A stretch of 64,000 nt of DNA from CAUSKK01 sp963533935 (GTDB lineage: Bacteria; Pseudomonadota; Gammaproteobacteria; Cardiobacteriales; Cardiobacteriaceae), in the NCBI GenBank assembly GCA_963533935.1, contig CAUSQL010000003.1, positions 9,011-73,010 of the forward strand. The letters run 5' to 3'. The notes under the pieces were generated by a model. The model worked only from the letters and a program-made list of their open reading frames with translations, was not told where the DNA came from and searched no databases. This document shows positions 1-7,776 of the stretch, in pieces (within the stretch, counting starts at the first letter, position 1; every line of letters starts with the position of its first letter). Position numbers and translations under genes: made by a program.

Positions 1-1275
1 CGCTTCCGGCCGCAGGGCCACCTTCGCCCCGGCGGCCACCTGCTCCGGCCGCCATTGGCCCTTGGACCGGCAGTCGGCGGCCAGGGTGCGGGCGGCCAGC
101 TGCTCGCCGCTGATTTTCAGCTGTTTGGCTAGGGCGCCACTGACGGCGGCGGCGCAGCTTTCCTTCTTCTCGCGCCGGTTTAGCTCGGCCACCACCGGCG
201 GCGGGGTCGGCTTGGCGGACGCGGTGGGTTCCGGTAGAACTTGTTCCGAAACGGTTGGTACCGGCGTCTTCAGCGCCAGCTGGCTGGGGGTGGCCTTGGC
301 GGAGGGCAGGGCAGTCTTGGCCACCGGCGGTTTTGGCGGAATTACTTCCGCCACCGGTGGTTTTGACGGAATTTCTTCCGCCACCGGTGGTTTTGACGGA
401 ATTTCTTCCGCCACCGGCGCCGGGTCGCTGTCGGCCGGGGCCGCGGCCGCCGCGGCGTCGTCCGCCCGGTCGTGGAGAATTAGCCCCTCCTCCAGCCACC
501 ATTTATCACTCACCGGTTTATAGCTGCTGCCGTCGAAGCGCAGCAGTACGGCTTCCCGCCCGATAATTTCCTCGTCGGCGGCGCCGCCGTCGCCGCTGGC
601 CACCAGTTCGGCGCTAACCTCCAAATCGGCCAGGCCGTGGTGCTGGCTGTCTTTCACGTTGATGGTGAAATTGCGGGCGGTCTGGCGCGTGCAGCTGGGG
701 CACTGGGCCTTCACCGCCGGGTCCAGCGGGTACACGTCCCCCGTGCTGCTCAGCCAGGGGTCGGTGGCGAAGCCGGCCAGATGGCGCAGGGAACCGTCGA
801 TGGTGCCGAAGAGGTGCATTTCATTGTTCTTGCCTTTAATGGCCCGCTCCTCCCCCGGGGCGCTGCTGGAAAAGTGCACGGCGAAGGCGTGGGTGTCTGG
901 GCCCAACTCGTAAATGTTCGGTTCCAGGCTCAGGTTGCCGATGTCCGTAATCATATCGATGACCTCGTCGCTGCTGCTGGCCGATTGCACCTGGCCGTCG
1001 CGGACGCGGGCCACCAGCAGCTGCCAGGGGTTATCGTTGTGCAGGCTCCGGTTGTAATTGTCCCTGGTGTAGCCGGCGCCGACGATGGCCTGGGCGGTCA
1101 GGATTTCCGCCGGCTCGTCTGGGTTCGGCTGGCAGACCGCCAGCACCGTGCGTTCCGCCAGTTTGTCCACGGCCAGGTTGAGATGGTCGGCGACGGCATC
1201 ATTGATGGCCGGGTCGCAGTCCTGCTGGGCCCAGAGCGGCGCCGCCAGGCTTAGCAGCAGTAAAAATCTATACAT
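1..1275 (-). CDS. secreted protein of unknown function, 3' end outside the window
   Basis: Reading the minus strand from the ATG at 1275 gives 425 codons with no stop before the window edge, so the C-terminus is missing. The product starts with a clear Sec signal peptide (MYRFLLLLSLAAPLWA-QQD). A mature N-terminal region of about 200 residues contains a CPSC pair. A Pro/Ala/Val-rich linker follows, with three copies of a ten-residue unit (PPVAEEIPSK-like) around residues 285-320. The last visible part is Ala-rich and contains Cys pairs. I do not recognise the family. Export and a proline-rich linker suggest a periplasmic or envelope protein. Long open frames on the opposite strand (62-523, 637-1254) are shadows: they have no start signal, and this strand has signal peptide, codon usage and reading frame. 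It is divergent from the membrane-protein gene at 1368, with about 90 bp between them for both promoters. Confidence 0.75.
   Translation of the reverse strand, partial: MYRFLLLLSLAAPLWAQQDCDPAINDAVADHLNLAVDKLAERTVLAVCQPNPDEPAEILTAQAIVGAGYTRDNYNRSLHNDNPWQLLVARVRDGQVQSASSSDEVIDMITDIGNLSLEPNIYELGPDTHAFAVHFSSSAPGEERAIKGKNNEMHLFGTIDGSLRHLAGFATDPWLSSTGDVYPLDPAVKAQCPSCTRQTARNFTINVKDSQHHGLADLEVSAELVASGDGGAADEEIIGREAVLLRFDGSSYKPVSDKWWLEEGLILHDRADDAAAAAAPADSDPAPVAEEIPSKPPVAEEIPSKPPVAEVIPPKPPVAKTALPSAKATPSQLALKTPVPTVSEQVLPEPTASAKPTPPPVVAELNRREKKESCAAAVSGALAKQLKISGEQLAARTLAADCRSKGQWRPEQVAAGAKVALRPEA
321..410 (-). repeat. three 30-bp tandem repeats in the secreted-protein gene
   Basis: Three consecutive 30-bp units (321-350, 351-380, 381-410) share the start CCACCGGYGGTTTTGRCGGA. 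Units two and three are identical and unit one differs at a few bases. The period is a multiple of three, so each unit adds ten residues (PPVAEEIPSK-like) to the linker of the encoded protein. Copy number could vary by slippage without breaking the frame. Confidence 0.85.
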
Positions 1276-1367
1276 AAATGCTCCATTGATTGAATGATGG
1301 CCGAATTATAAGAGTAAGGGTCGGTGGCTTGGCCCGTGCTAGGCCTGGGAAAACCACGGAGAAATTT

Positions 1368-2060
1368 ATGGAACAGAAAAAGATTAAAAATTCCGCTCTG
1401 GCGGCCCGGGCCATTCCCCGCGACCACTTCGACCGGCTGGTGGCCGCCCATGCCCCCGCCAATGCCCCGACCGTCGCAGCCGAAACGCCGGCGGCACCGC
1501 CCAAGTTCCAGAGGCTGGGCGAGCGGCTGAAGAATCTGGCGCCGGCGAAAAAACCGGGGCAGAAAACCCCCCAATTCTGGAATTCCCCCGCCTTCATCAT
1601 CGCTGCAATGCTAGTTATCGCCCTGGCCCTGGCCTTCCCCAAGCTGTTCAAGGGCGACTTCCTCTTTCACGTCAGCTTCTACCTCATTCTCTTCACCTGG
1701 CTGCCGCGGCTGACCCAGGCGACGCCGCTGGAGGGCCTGGGGCTGCTGATTATCAGCAACGGCGCCCTGTACGCCCTGCGCTATTCCATGAATGCGCCCT
1801 GGGACAGGGCCACCGGCTGGGACAGCGGCGCCCTCATCGCCCACGGCATACTTAGCCTAATCGTTCTGCTGTGCCTGGGCTGGAGCTACGCCAATCCGCA
1901 GCAGGAGCGGGCTAAGCCCTGGGTGCGCTGGCTGATGCTGGCCGGCTTCCTCTTCGCCGTGGCCGCCATCTGTGTGGAGATGGCCACGGACAAACCAAAG
2001 AAACCGGTGAAGAGGGAGGTGCGCCAGGAACGGCCGCGGGGCGCCACCTACAATCCCTAA
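1368..2060 (+). CDS. polytopic membrane protein of unknown function
   Basis: A 230-residue protein starting MEQKKIKNSALAARAIPR. The ATG at 1368 is preferred over the in-frame start 78 bp upstream because a purine-rich ribosome site (ACGGAGAA) sits just before it. The first 75 residues are cytoplasmic-looking, basic and Ala/Pro rich. About five hydrophobic segments follow, at roughly 80-98, 105-125, 128-150, 160-182 and 192-212. The tail is basic (KKPVKREVRQERPR). I do not recognise the family. It is transcribed away from the secreted-protein gene and ends at a palindromic repeat locus shared with the convergent gene at 2227. Confidence 0.7.
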   Translation: MEQKKIKNSALAARAIPRDHFDRLVAAHAPANAPTVAAETPAAPPKFQRLGERLKNLAPAKKPGQKTPQFWNSPAFIIAAMLVIALALAFPKLFKGDFLFHVSFYLILFTWLPRLTQATPLEGLGLLIISNGALYALRYSMNAPWDRATGWDSGALIAHGILSLIVLLCLGWSYANPQQERAKPWVRWLMLAGFLFAVAAICVEMATDKPKKPVKREVRQERPRGATYNP

Positions 2061-2225
2061 ACCGACAACGGGGCGGTTGTTCGGCCTGCGCCTCACGCGC
2101 CCATCGCTAACGTTCGGGCGCTTCCCCTGTATGTATTTGGGCCTTAAATTACATACAGTAGAAGCGCCCGTCCGTTTGTAAATCGCCCTATACAAACGGA
2201 GAGCCGCTTTCCCTGTTGGTAAAAA
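2061..2225. repeat. AAGCGCCC palindromic repeat locus, three units, first in long form
   Basis: Fills the gap between two convergent genes. The first unit is a long form: the ACCGACAACGGGG end and the GGGCGCTTCCCCTGTATGTA end are separated by an extra segment (GGTTGTTCGGCCTGCG... CGCTAACGTTCG). A unit of normal length in opposite orientation follows (TTACATACAGTAGAAGCGCC... GTTTGTAAA, 2149-2182). A third, partly decayed unit ends at about 2225 (ACAAACGGAGAGCCGCTTT...). It could also act as a two-way transcript-end hairpin. Confidence 0.8.
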
Positions 2226-2226
2226 C

Positions 2227-2889
2227 CTACAGCGGTTCGCCCAGCGACTCCAGCCGTTCCGCCAATTTGGCGAAGCGGTGGGCCGTGGCCGCGGCGTACT
2301 TCATCTGCGGATTGGGGCCGTTGGCCTCCAGCAGCACGATGGTTTCCTGGTCCCGATTGCCGTAGATGGCGACCCCGTCAAGCCAGTGATTCAGCCCCAG
2401 CGGCCGCCGGTGGTAGTGTGCTTCCACAATGGCGCGGGCGGCGGCATCTAGCACCTGAAAGCCCTCGCTGCGGTACTCCAGGGCGAAAATCGCCTGCAAA
2501 TGGGCCATGGTCTGCAGGAAGACGCTGAGGCGGGAGGTTTCCTGCCACCACTGGTGCCGGTCGGCGCTGCCCCAGACCGGCGGGTCGTCCTTTTCCAGTT
2601 CGTCGCGGCGCAGGGCCCAGAGGCAGGCGCCCTGATTTTCCCGGTAGAAGGGGCGATGGTCGGGCAGCTCGTCGAAGCCGCCGGCCACCGTCGGGCTCAG
2701 CAAATCATCTTGGGTGTGATTTAAAGCCGGGGCGCGGCCCAGGGTGGCGTAGTAGTAGTCCAGCACCGCCGGCACCGTGCCCCAGCCGTCCCACAGCGGC
2801 TGGCGCTCCTCCTTCCGATAGCCCCAATTAACCTGCTGCAGCTGGAAAAGGCGGCACATGGGACGAATATTTAATAGGGGAAGTTGCAT
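2227..2889 (-). CDS. SUKH (SMI1/KNR4)-like protein
   Basis: A 220-residue soluble protein with no signal peptide. The start at 2889 is supported by GGAG six bases upstream of the ATG. Several patches look like the SUKH superfamily: LPDHRPFYRENQGACLWAL (an aromatic strand with the ENQGxCxW pattern around residue 85), DDPPVWG nearby, and ETSRLSVFLQTM, the place where such proteins carry a conserved WxxxxxSLSxFL-type helix. SUKH proteins are often immunity proteins against contact-dependent toxins, but no toxin gene, Rhs or CDI locus is near, so a role in immunity is only inference. It is convergent with the membrane-protein gene and followed upstream by another palindromic repeat. Confidence 0.55.
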   Translation of the reverse strand: MQLPLLNIRPMCRLFQLQQVNWGYRKEERQPLWDGWGTVPAVLDYYYATLGRAPALNHTQDDLLSPTVAGGFDELPDHRPFYRENQGACLWALRRDELEKDDPPVWGSADRHQWWQETSRLSVFLQTMAHLQAIFALEYRSEGFQVLDAAARAIVEAHYHRRPLGLNHWLDGVAIYGNRDQETIVLLEANGPNPQMKYAAATAHRFAKLAERLESLGEPL

Positions 2890-2918
2890 GTTTAACTCCG
2901 TATTGTTGCGGGTATTTA

Positions 2919-2995
2919 AATACAGCAGGGCGCTTTAGATGTATGTTTAATACCGGATTAAACATACATGGAAAGCGCCCCGTTGTTTGTATAAA
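2919..2995. repeat. AAGCGCCC palindromic repeat, inverted pair
   Basis: Two units facing each other: ATACAGCAGGGCGCTTTAGATGTATGTTTAA, then a short spacer, then TTAAACATACATGGAAAGCGCCCCGTTGTTTGTATAA. It occupies the gap between the end of gatB and the start of the SUKH-like gene. Confidence 0.85.
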
Positions 2996-3000
2996 CCGTT

Positions 3001-4434
3001 CTAGCCGTCCAATTTCGCCTTCAGCAGCTCATTGACCGTCTTCGGATTGGCCTGGCCCTTGGACAATTTAATGACCTGGCCGGTGAGGAAGCCCAGCATC
3101 TTCGTCTGGCCGTTCTTATAGTCCTGCACCTGCTGCGGATTGGCGGCGATGATTTCCGCCACCCAGCCCTCAATCTGGCCGTCGTCATTGACCTGGCGCA
3201 GGCCCAGCGCGTCCACCAGCGCCGCCACCGGCTGGCCCGGCTCCTCCCACAGCCGCTGGAGAATCTTACGGCCGCCGGCGGCGGAGATTTCATTGGCCTT
3301 CACCAATTTAAGGATTTCCGCCAGCGCTGCCGCGGCCACCGGACTGGCGCCGATGGTTAAATTGCTCTGGTTTAACAGCCGCGCCAGTTCCCCCTGAATC
3401 CAGTTGGCCGCCAGCTTGCCGTCGCCGCCGGCCGCCACCACCGCGTCGAAGTAGTCGGCCAGTTCCTGGCTCTGCACCAGGTAATTGGCGCCGTCGCCGT
3501 CCAGGGCGAAGTCCTTTTGGTAGCGGGCGCGGCGCGCCTCCGGCAGCTCCGGCAGCCGCGCCAGAATGGCTTGCAGCCAGTCATCTTGTAGGTTCAGCGG
3601 CAATAAATCCGGGTCGGGGAAATAGCGGTAGTCGTTGGCGTTCTCCTTGGAACGCATGGTGCGGGTTTCCTGGGCGTCGGCGTCGAAGAGGCGGGTTTCC
3701 TGGGCCACCGGCTGGCCGCTTTCCACCAGCTCAATCTGCCGCTGGATTTCCAAATTAATGGCCTGTTCCACGAAGCGGAAGGAATTAATGTTCTTCAGCT
3801 CCACCCGCGCGTTCAGCTCCTGGGAACCCTGCGGGCGAATGGACACGTTGGCGTCGCAGCGGAAGGAACCCTCCTGCATATTGCCGTCGCTGATGTTCAG
3901 GTAACGCACCAGATGGTGCATGGTGCGCATGTACTCCACCGCCTCGGCGGCGCTGTGCAAATCCGGCTCCGACACCAGCTCGATGAGCGGCACGCCGGCC
4001 CGGTTTAGGTCAATGCCCGTTTCGCCGGGGAAGTGGTCGTGGACGGACTTGCCCGCGTCCTCCTCCAGCTGGCCGCGGTTAATGCGCACGACCCGCTCCT
4101 GGCCGGCCACGGTCAATTTCACCTGGCCGCCCTGAATGATGGATTCCTCCAGCTGGCTAATCTGGTAACCCTTGGGTAAATCCGGATAGAAGTAGTTCTT
4201 GCGCATGAAGTAGGCATTCTTATTAATGTGCGCGCCCAGGGCGGTGCCGAAGAGCACGGCGTATTCCACCGCTTTCTCGTTGAGCACCGGCAGCACGCCG
4301 GGATAGCCCAGGTCGATTTCGTTGGTTTGGCTGTTGGGTTCGGCGCCGAAGCTGGCGGGGGCGGGGGAGAATAATTTGCTATGGGTGGCCAGCTGAATGT
4401 GCAGCTCCAGGCCAATTACCGCTTCGTAGTTCAT
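3001..4434 (-). CDS. gatB: Asp-tRNA(Asn)/Glu-tRNA(Gln) amidotransferase subunit B
   Basis: GatB is the tRNA-binding and kinase subunit of GatCAB, which amidates Glu-tRNA(Gln) and Asp-tRNA(Asn) in the cytoplasm. The protein (477 residues from the ATG at 4434) begins MNYEAVIGLELHIQL, the family signature. It continues with NEIDLGYPGVLPVLN and FYPDLPKGYQISQ, followed by YRYFPDPDLLPL near residue 280 and a C-terminal YqeY-type helical tail. The upstream in-frame ATG at 4467 is rejected because GAGGAAA lies at the right distance before 4434. gatA and gatC are not next to it, so the operon is split in this genome. Confidence 0.97.
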   Translation of the reverse strand: MNYEAVIGLELHIQLATHSKLFSPAPASFGAEPNSQTNEIDLGYPGVLPVLNEKAVEYAVLFGTALGAHINKNAYFMRKNYFYPDLPKGYQISQLEESIIQGGQVKLTVAGQERVVRINRGQLEEDAGKSVHDHFPGETGIDLNRAGVPLIELVSEPDLHSAAEAVEYMRTMHHLVRYLNISDGNMQEGSFRCDANVSIRPQGSQELNARVELKNINSFRFVEQAINLEIQRQIELVESGQPVAQETRLFDADAQETRTMRSKENANDYRYFPDPDLLPLNLQDDWLQAILARLPELPEARRARYQKDFALDGDGANYLVQSQELADYFDAVVAAGGDGKLAANWIQGELARLLNQSNLTIGASPVAAAALAEILKLVKANEISAAGGRKILQRLWEEPGQPVAALVDALGLRQVNDDGQIEGWVAEIIAANPQQVQDYKNGQTKMLGFLTGQVIKLSKGQANPKTVNELLKAKLDG

Positions 4435-4487
4435 GGGGTTTCCTCTAATAAACAAAGGCCACAGCATAAAGGATTTAGCCGGGGCAA

Positions 4488-4523
4488 TTTACAAACATAG
4501 GGGCGCTTTAGATGTATGTTAAT
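4488..4523. repeat. AAGCGCCC palindromic repeat, single unit
   Basis: TTTACAAACATAGGGGCGCT followed by TTAGATGTATGTTAA. A single unit upstream of the gatB start and of the PepSY gene promoter region; the two genes are divergent here. Confidence 0.8.
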
Positions 4524-4597
4524 TCGCCGGGTTCCTAATTTTGTCCTAAGAAATGGCCCCTAGAATGGCCTCATCATTTAAACAACGGATAGGAACC

Positions 4598-5137
4598 ATG
4601 AAAAAAATTCTTTTCACCCTATTGGCCAGCGTGGCCACGGCCCAGGCCGGCGACGATTTACTCGAACTGGAGGCGGCGGCCAAAGCGAAAATCTCCGCCA
4701 CCAAAGCGGTGGAAATCGCCGAAGCGGACGCCAAAGGCACGGCCAATAAATTAGACACGGAGCTGCACAAGGACGGCAAGCTGGTTTACGAGGTGGAAGT
4801 GCGCCCGGAAGGCAAGGAAATCGACCTGACCATCGACGCCGACAGCGGCGAAGTGCTGCTACGTAAGGAAGAGCAGAACAATAGTCCAACTCCCGCCGTC
4901 AAGTTAAGCCTGAAGGAGGCCATCGCCAAGGCGGAGACCGACGGCCAGAAGGTGCTGGAAATCGACCTGGACCACCACAACGGTCAGCTGGTTTACGAGG
5001 CCAAGACCTTTAAAGATAAGACCGTGCGGGAAATTCACCTGGACAGCAATAGCGGCGCCCTAATCGACGGTGCGGCCCCGGCGGCCAGCCCCGCGGCCAC
5101 CGGCGAGGCCAGCCCAACCGCCAGCCCCGCCCAATAG
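4598..5137 (+). CDS. periplasmic protein with two PepSY domains
   Basis: A 179-residue exported protein with signal peptide MKKILFTLLASVATAQA and mature start GDDLLELE. The start at 4598 follows AGGAACC; an upstream in-frame ATG (4553) would only add a hydrophilic stretch before the signal peptide. Two PepSY repeats are visible: residues about 30-95 (SATKAVEIAEADAKG... LVYEVEV... IDADSGEVLLRKEE) and 105-165 (LSLKEAIAKAETDG... LVYEAKTF... LDSNSGALIDG). The tail is Ala/Ser/Pro-rich. PepSY domains are thought to be inhibitory or binding modules in the periplasm. The gene forms a unidirectional cluster with a mini-lipoprotein and a close paralogue at 5367. Confidence 0.88.
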   Translation: MKKILFTLLASVATAQAGDDLLELEAAAKAKISATKAVEIAEADAKGTANKLDTELHKDGKLVYEVEVRPEGKEIDLTIDADSGEVLLRKEEQNNSPTPAVKLSLKEAIAKAETDGQKVLEIDLDHHNGQLVYEAKTFKDKTVREIHLDSNSGALIDGAAPAASPAATGEASPTASPAQ

Positions 5138-5147
5138 TTTCTTTATA

Positions 5148-5333
5148 ATGTCTATTTTTAGAAAAAAAAATATTATTATTTCTGTTATTGCGTTCACCTC
5201 TATTTTTCTTATTTCGTGCGAAAGTGAATCGGAAAAGAGAGAGAAAATAATCAGAGAAAAAAGAATGAAGCAAATAGAATATATGTCAGAAGTAATGAAA
5301 GCCCAAGAAGAAAAAAATAAAAAATCAAAGTAA
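5148..5333 (+). CDS. AT-rich 61-residue lipoprotein
   Basis: Starts MSIFRKKNIIISVIAF and has a lipobox LISC at residues 21-24. A highly charged Lys/Glu/Arg tail follows (ESESEKREKIIREKRMKQIEY) and ends KNKKSK, with probable helix or coiled-coil character. The ATG at 5148 lies ten bases after the stop of the first PepSY gene, and the next PepSY gene starts 33 bases downstream. Base composition is far more AT-rich than either neighbour (runs such as AAAAAAAAATATTATTATTTC), which suggests a separate origin or relaxed selection. No clear Shine-Dalgarno sequence is seen. The family is unknown. Confidence 0.6.
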   Translation: MSIFRKKNIIISVIAFTSIFLISCESESEKREKIIREKRMKQIEYMSEVMKAQEEKNKKSK

Positions 5334-5366
5334 TCTCATCTTAATGTATCCATAAGGAGTACTACC

Positions 5367-5843
5367 ATGAAAAAAATCCTAATCGCCCTACTAGCTGCCA
5401 CCAGCTTTGCCCACGCCGGCGACAGTTCCCGGGAAATTAACGCGGCCGCCAGCGCCAGCATTTCCACCGGTCAAGCGGTGCAAATCGCCGAAAGCAACGC
5501 CGGCGGCCAGGCCACGGAAGTGGACATCGACCTGCGCAAGGACAACAAGCTGGTCTACGAAGTGGAAGTGCAACAGGGCAACAAGGAAATCGACCTGGTC
5601 ATCGATGCCAACAGCGGTGAAGTGCTGCTGCGCAAGGAAGAAGTAGACAATCACCCCGACCGGCTGGCGCCCATCAGCCTGCGCGACGCCATCGCCCGCG
5701 CTGAAGCCGACGGTTCCAAGGTGTTGGAAGCCCAGTTGAGCCACAAGAAAGGTAACCTCTTCTTCAAGGTTAAGACGCTGAAAAATAGAGCCGTGCAGAA
5801 ATTCCGCCTGGACGGCACCACCGGCGAAGTTATCAATCGCTAA
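5367..5843 (+). CDS. periplasmic protein with two PepSY domains (paralogue)
   Basis: 158 residues with signal peptide MKKILIALLAATSFAHA. Two PepSY repeats follow: TGQAVQIAESNAGG... LVYEVEV... IDANSGEVLLRKEE, then ISLRDAIARAEADGSKVLE... LFFKVKTL... LDGTTGEVINR. It is a clear paralogue of the 4598 gene, sharing the repeat order and the SGEVLLRKEE strand, but it lacks the Ala/Ser/Pro tail. A strong ribosome site (AAGGAG) lies before the ATG. It probably arose by tandem duplication with the mini-lipoprotein caught between. The role is unknown; by family it is a periplasmic binding or inhibitory module. Confidence 0.88.
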   Translation: MKKILIALLAATSFAHAGDSSREINAAASASISTGQAVQIAESNAGGQATEVDIDLRKDNKLVYEVEVQQGNKEIDLVIDANSGEVLLRKEEVDNHPDRLAPISLRDAIARAEADGSKVLEAQLSHKKGNLFFKVKTLKNRAVQKFRLDGTTGEVINR

Positions 5844-5856
5844 TTATCTTTAAAGG

Positions 5857-5881
5857 AAGCCGGCCGCAGGGCCGGCTTTAT
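5857..5881 (+). terminator. hairpin after the second PepSY gene
   Basis: GCCGGCC-GCAG-GGCCGGC stem-loop (5859-5876) followed by TTTA, 14 bases after the PepSY stop codon. The T-run is short, so termination may be partial. Confidence 0.7.
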
Positions 5882-5911
5882 GGGCGAAATCCTAGGGACA
5901 AAGATAAAGAA

Positions 5912-5942
5912 AAAGCCGGCTTTACGCCGGCTCTTTATTTAC
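5912..5942 (-). terminator. rho-independent terminator of the peptide-binding protein gene
   Basis: AGCCGGC-TTTAC-GCCGGCT (5914-5932). On the minus strand it is followed by TTTTTC. It lies at the 3' end of the 5943 gene, and its plus-strand side also has CTCTTTATTT, so it can serve both convergent units. Confidence 0.85.
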
Positions 5943-7505
5943 CTATTTTTTCTCAATGCTGATGAAGCGCGACGGGTGCCGGTTCAAGATATTGTTCTCG
6001 AAGCCCTTCACGTAGGGCTTAACCAGCTGCTTGGCCACATAGGTGTAAATGGGCATGACCGCGAAGTCGTCCACCAGGATTTTCTCCGCCGCCGCCAGCT
6101 GCTCGAAGCGTTTTTTCGGGTCGGCCTCGCCGCTGGCCTGTTCTAGCAGTTCGTTGTATTTGGCATCGTCCAAACCCACATCGTTCAGGCTGGAGGCCTT
6201 GCCGTACAACTCCAGGAAGCTGTAGGGGTCGTTGTAGTCGGCAATCCAGCCGGCGCGGAACACCTGGGTCTCCTTGTTTTGCCGCCGGTTTAAAAACACC
6301 TTCCATTCCTGATTAACCAATTCCGTTTCCACGCCGAGATTCTGCTTCCACATGGAGGCGATGGCCACGGCGATTTTCTTGTGGTTGTCGTTGGTGTTGT
6401 AGAACAGCTCCACCTTCAGCGGCTTGTCCTTGGAATAGCCGGCCTCTTCATAGGCCTTCTTGGCCTCCTCTAGCCGCTTCTTCTGGTCCCACTGGGCGTA
6501 TTCCGGCACGTAGCGCGGATAATCCTTGAAGGGCGGCACATAACCGTAGCTGGGCACTTCGCCGGCGCCGGTGATTTTATCGGTGATGACCTGCCGGTCG
6601 ATGGCCAGGGTCAAGGCCTTGCGCAGGTTCAGATTGTCCTTGAAGGGCGGTTTGGTCAGGTTAAAGCCGTAGTAGTAGCTGCCAATCCACGGATTCAGGT
6701 GCATTTCCTTGGGTAGGTTCTCCTTCAGCCACTTAATTTGGTTATTGGGCAGGTCATAGGTCATATCCAGCTCGCCGGCCTGGTAGCGCTTCAGCTCCAC
6801 GTTGTAGTCCTCCAGCGGGTAGAAGACCACCTGGTCCAGCTGCACCTTATCCTTGTCCCAGTAATTATCGGACTTGTCCAGGGCGATGCTGCCGTTGGGC
6901 ACCCACTTGGCCAATTTGAAGGCGCCGTTGGAAGCCATATTGCCGGGCTTGGTCCAGTCCTTGCCGAATTTCTCCACCACCTTCTGCGGCACCGGATAGC
7001 TGACCTGGTGGGTGAGAATGTTTAAAAAGTAGGGGGTGGGCTGCTTCAGCTTGACCACCACGGTCTTATCGTCCGGCGCCTCCACCCCCAGCTTGGTCAG
7101 GTCTTTTTCCTTACCGGTGGTGATTTCCTCGGCGTTCAGCACCGGGAAGAGCAGGAAGGAATATTTAGAGCCGACGGCCGGGTCCACGGCGCGGCGCCAA
7201 GCGTAAACCAGGTCCGAGGCCAGCACCGGCGAACCGTCCGACCATTTGGCATCGCGCAGGTGGAAGGTGTAGGTTTTGCCGTCCTCGGCCACGTCCCACT
7301 TCTCGGCCAAGCCGGGGATTAGTTCGCCGCTGGCGCTTTCGGCGGTGAGCCCTTCAAATAAATCCATGAGTATGTTGGCCTCGGGTATCCCTTCAGCGAT
7401 TTGCGGGTCGAGGCTTTTCGGCTCGGCACCGTTGCCGCGGTTGAGCACCTGGCCGGCGGTGGCTAGGCCGCTGAGCAGTAGCAGGGACAATAGGGTTTTC
7501 TTCAT
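5943..7505 (-). CDS. oligopeptide ABC transporter periplasmic binding protein (OppA-like)
   Basis: A 520-residue family 5 solute-binding protein. It starts at 7505 with signal peptide MKKTLLSLLLLSGLATA and no lipobox cysteine, so it is periplasmic and soluble. Typical OppA/MppA features are AEPKSLDPQIAEGIPEANIL at the start of the mature protein, LFEGLT, VYAWRRAVDP near residue 120, the YYYGFNLTKPPFKDNLNLRKAL block near 275 and GWIADYNDPYSFLELY near 440. The in-frame ATG 39 bp upstream is less likely because it precedes a basic non-signal segment. No permease or ATPase genes adjoin it, so it must use a transporter encoded elsewhere. It may also serve peptidoglycan-peptide recycling like MppA. 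Confidence 0.9.
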   Translation of the reverse strand: MKKTLLSLLLLSGLATAGQVLNRGNGAEPKSLDPQIAEGIPEANILMDLFEGLTAESASGELIPGLAEKWDVAEDGKTYTFHLRDAKWSDGSPVLASDLVYAWRRAVDPAVGSKYSFLLFPVLNAEEITTGKEKDLTKLGVEAPDDKTVVVKLKQPTPYFLNILTHQVSYPVPQKVVEKFGKDWTKPGNMASNGAFKLAKWVPNGSIALDKSDNYWDKDKVQLDQVVFYPLEDYNVELKRYQAGELDMTYDLPNNQIKWLKENLPKEMHLNPWIGSYYYGFNLTKPPFKDNLNLRKALTLAIDRQVITDKITGAGEVPSYGYVPPFKDYPRYVPEYAQWDQKKRLEEAKKAYEEAGYSKDKPLKVELFYNTNDNHKKIAVAIASMWKQNLGVETELVNQEWKVFLNRRQNKETQVFRAGWIADYNDPYSFLELYGKASSLNDVGLDDAKYNELLEQASGEADPKKRFEQLAAAEKILVDDFAVMPIYTYVAKQLVKPYVKGFENNILNRHPSRFISIEKK

Positions 7506-7576
7506 AGCTCGTTCCTTCTTACTTAAAAAAACTAAATGTAGCATGGGAATGTGAAAAAACCGTAATGTTGGTGGTT

Positions 7577-7756
7577 TTTACCGACGGAGGGGCGCTTACC
7601 CTGTATGTATTTTAGGCTTGAATACACATGGAAGCCGGGCGCCGCTGAACCGCCGGCGAAGATGCGCCCTAGCGTGAATAAAGGCCAGTTTGGCTTAATT
7701 ACAAACGGACGGGCGGTTCTTCGCTAACGCTCAGGCTGCGCTTCCCCTGTATGTAA
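7577..7756. repeat. AAGCGCCC palindromic repeat cluster with long-form unit
   Basis: Between ntrY and the OppA-like gene. It opens with TACCGACGGAGGGGCGCTTACCCTGTATGTA. A degraded long unit follows (ACACATGGAAGCCGGGCGCC... GATGCGCCCTAGCG), and it closes with a well-preserved long form at about 7699-7756: ACAAACGGACGGGCGGTTCT, then TCGCTAACGCTCAGGCTGCG, then CTTCCCCTGTATGTAAA. The cluster sits where ntrX would be expected. Confidence 0.8.
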
Positions 7757-7776
7757 ACGGCGCCAATAAGCAGCGC

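Noticed and set aside
637..1254. A 205-codon plus-strand frame
   Set aside because: The minus strand carries one continuous frame with signal peptide from 1275 to the window edge; this one has no ribosome site or known motif.
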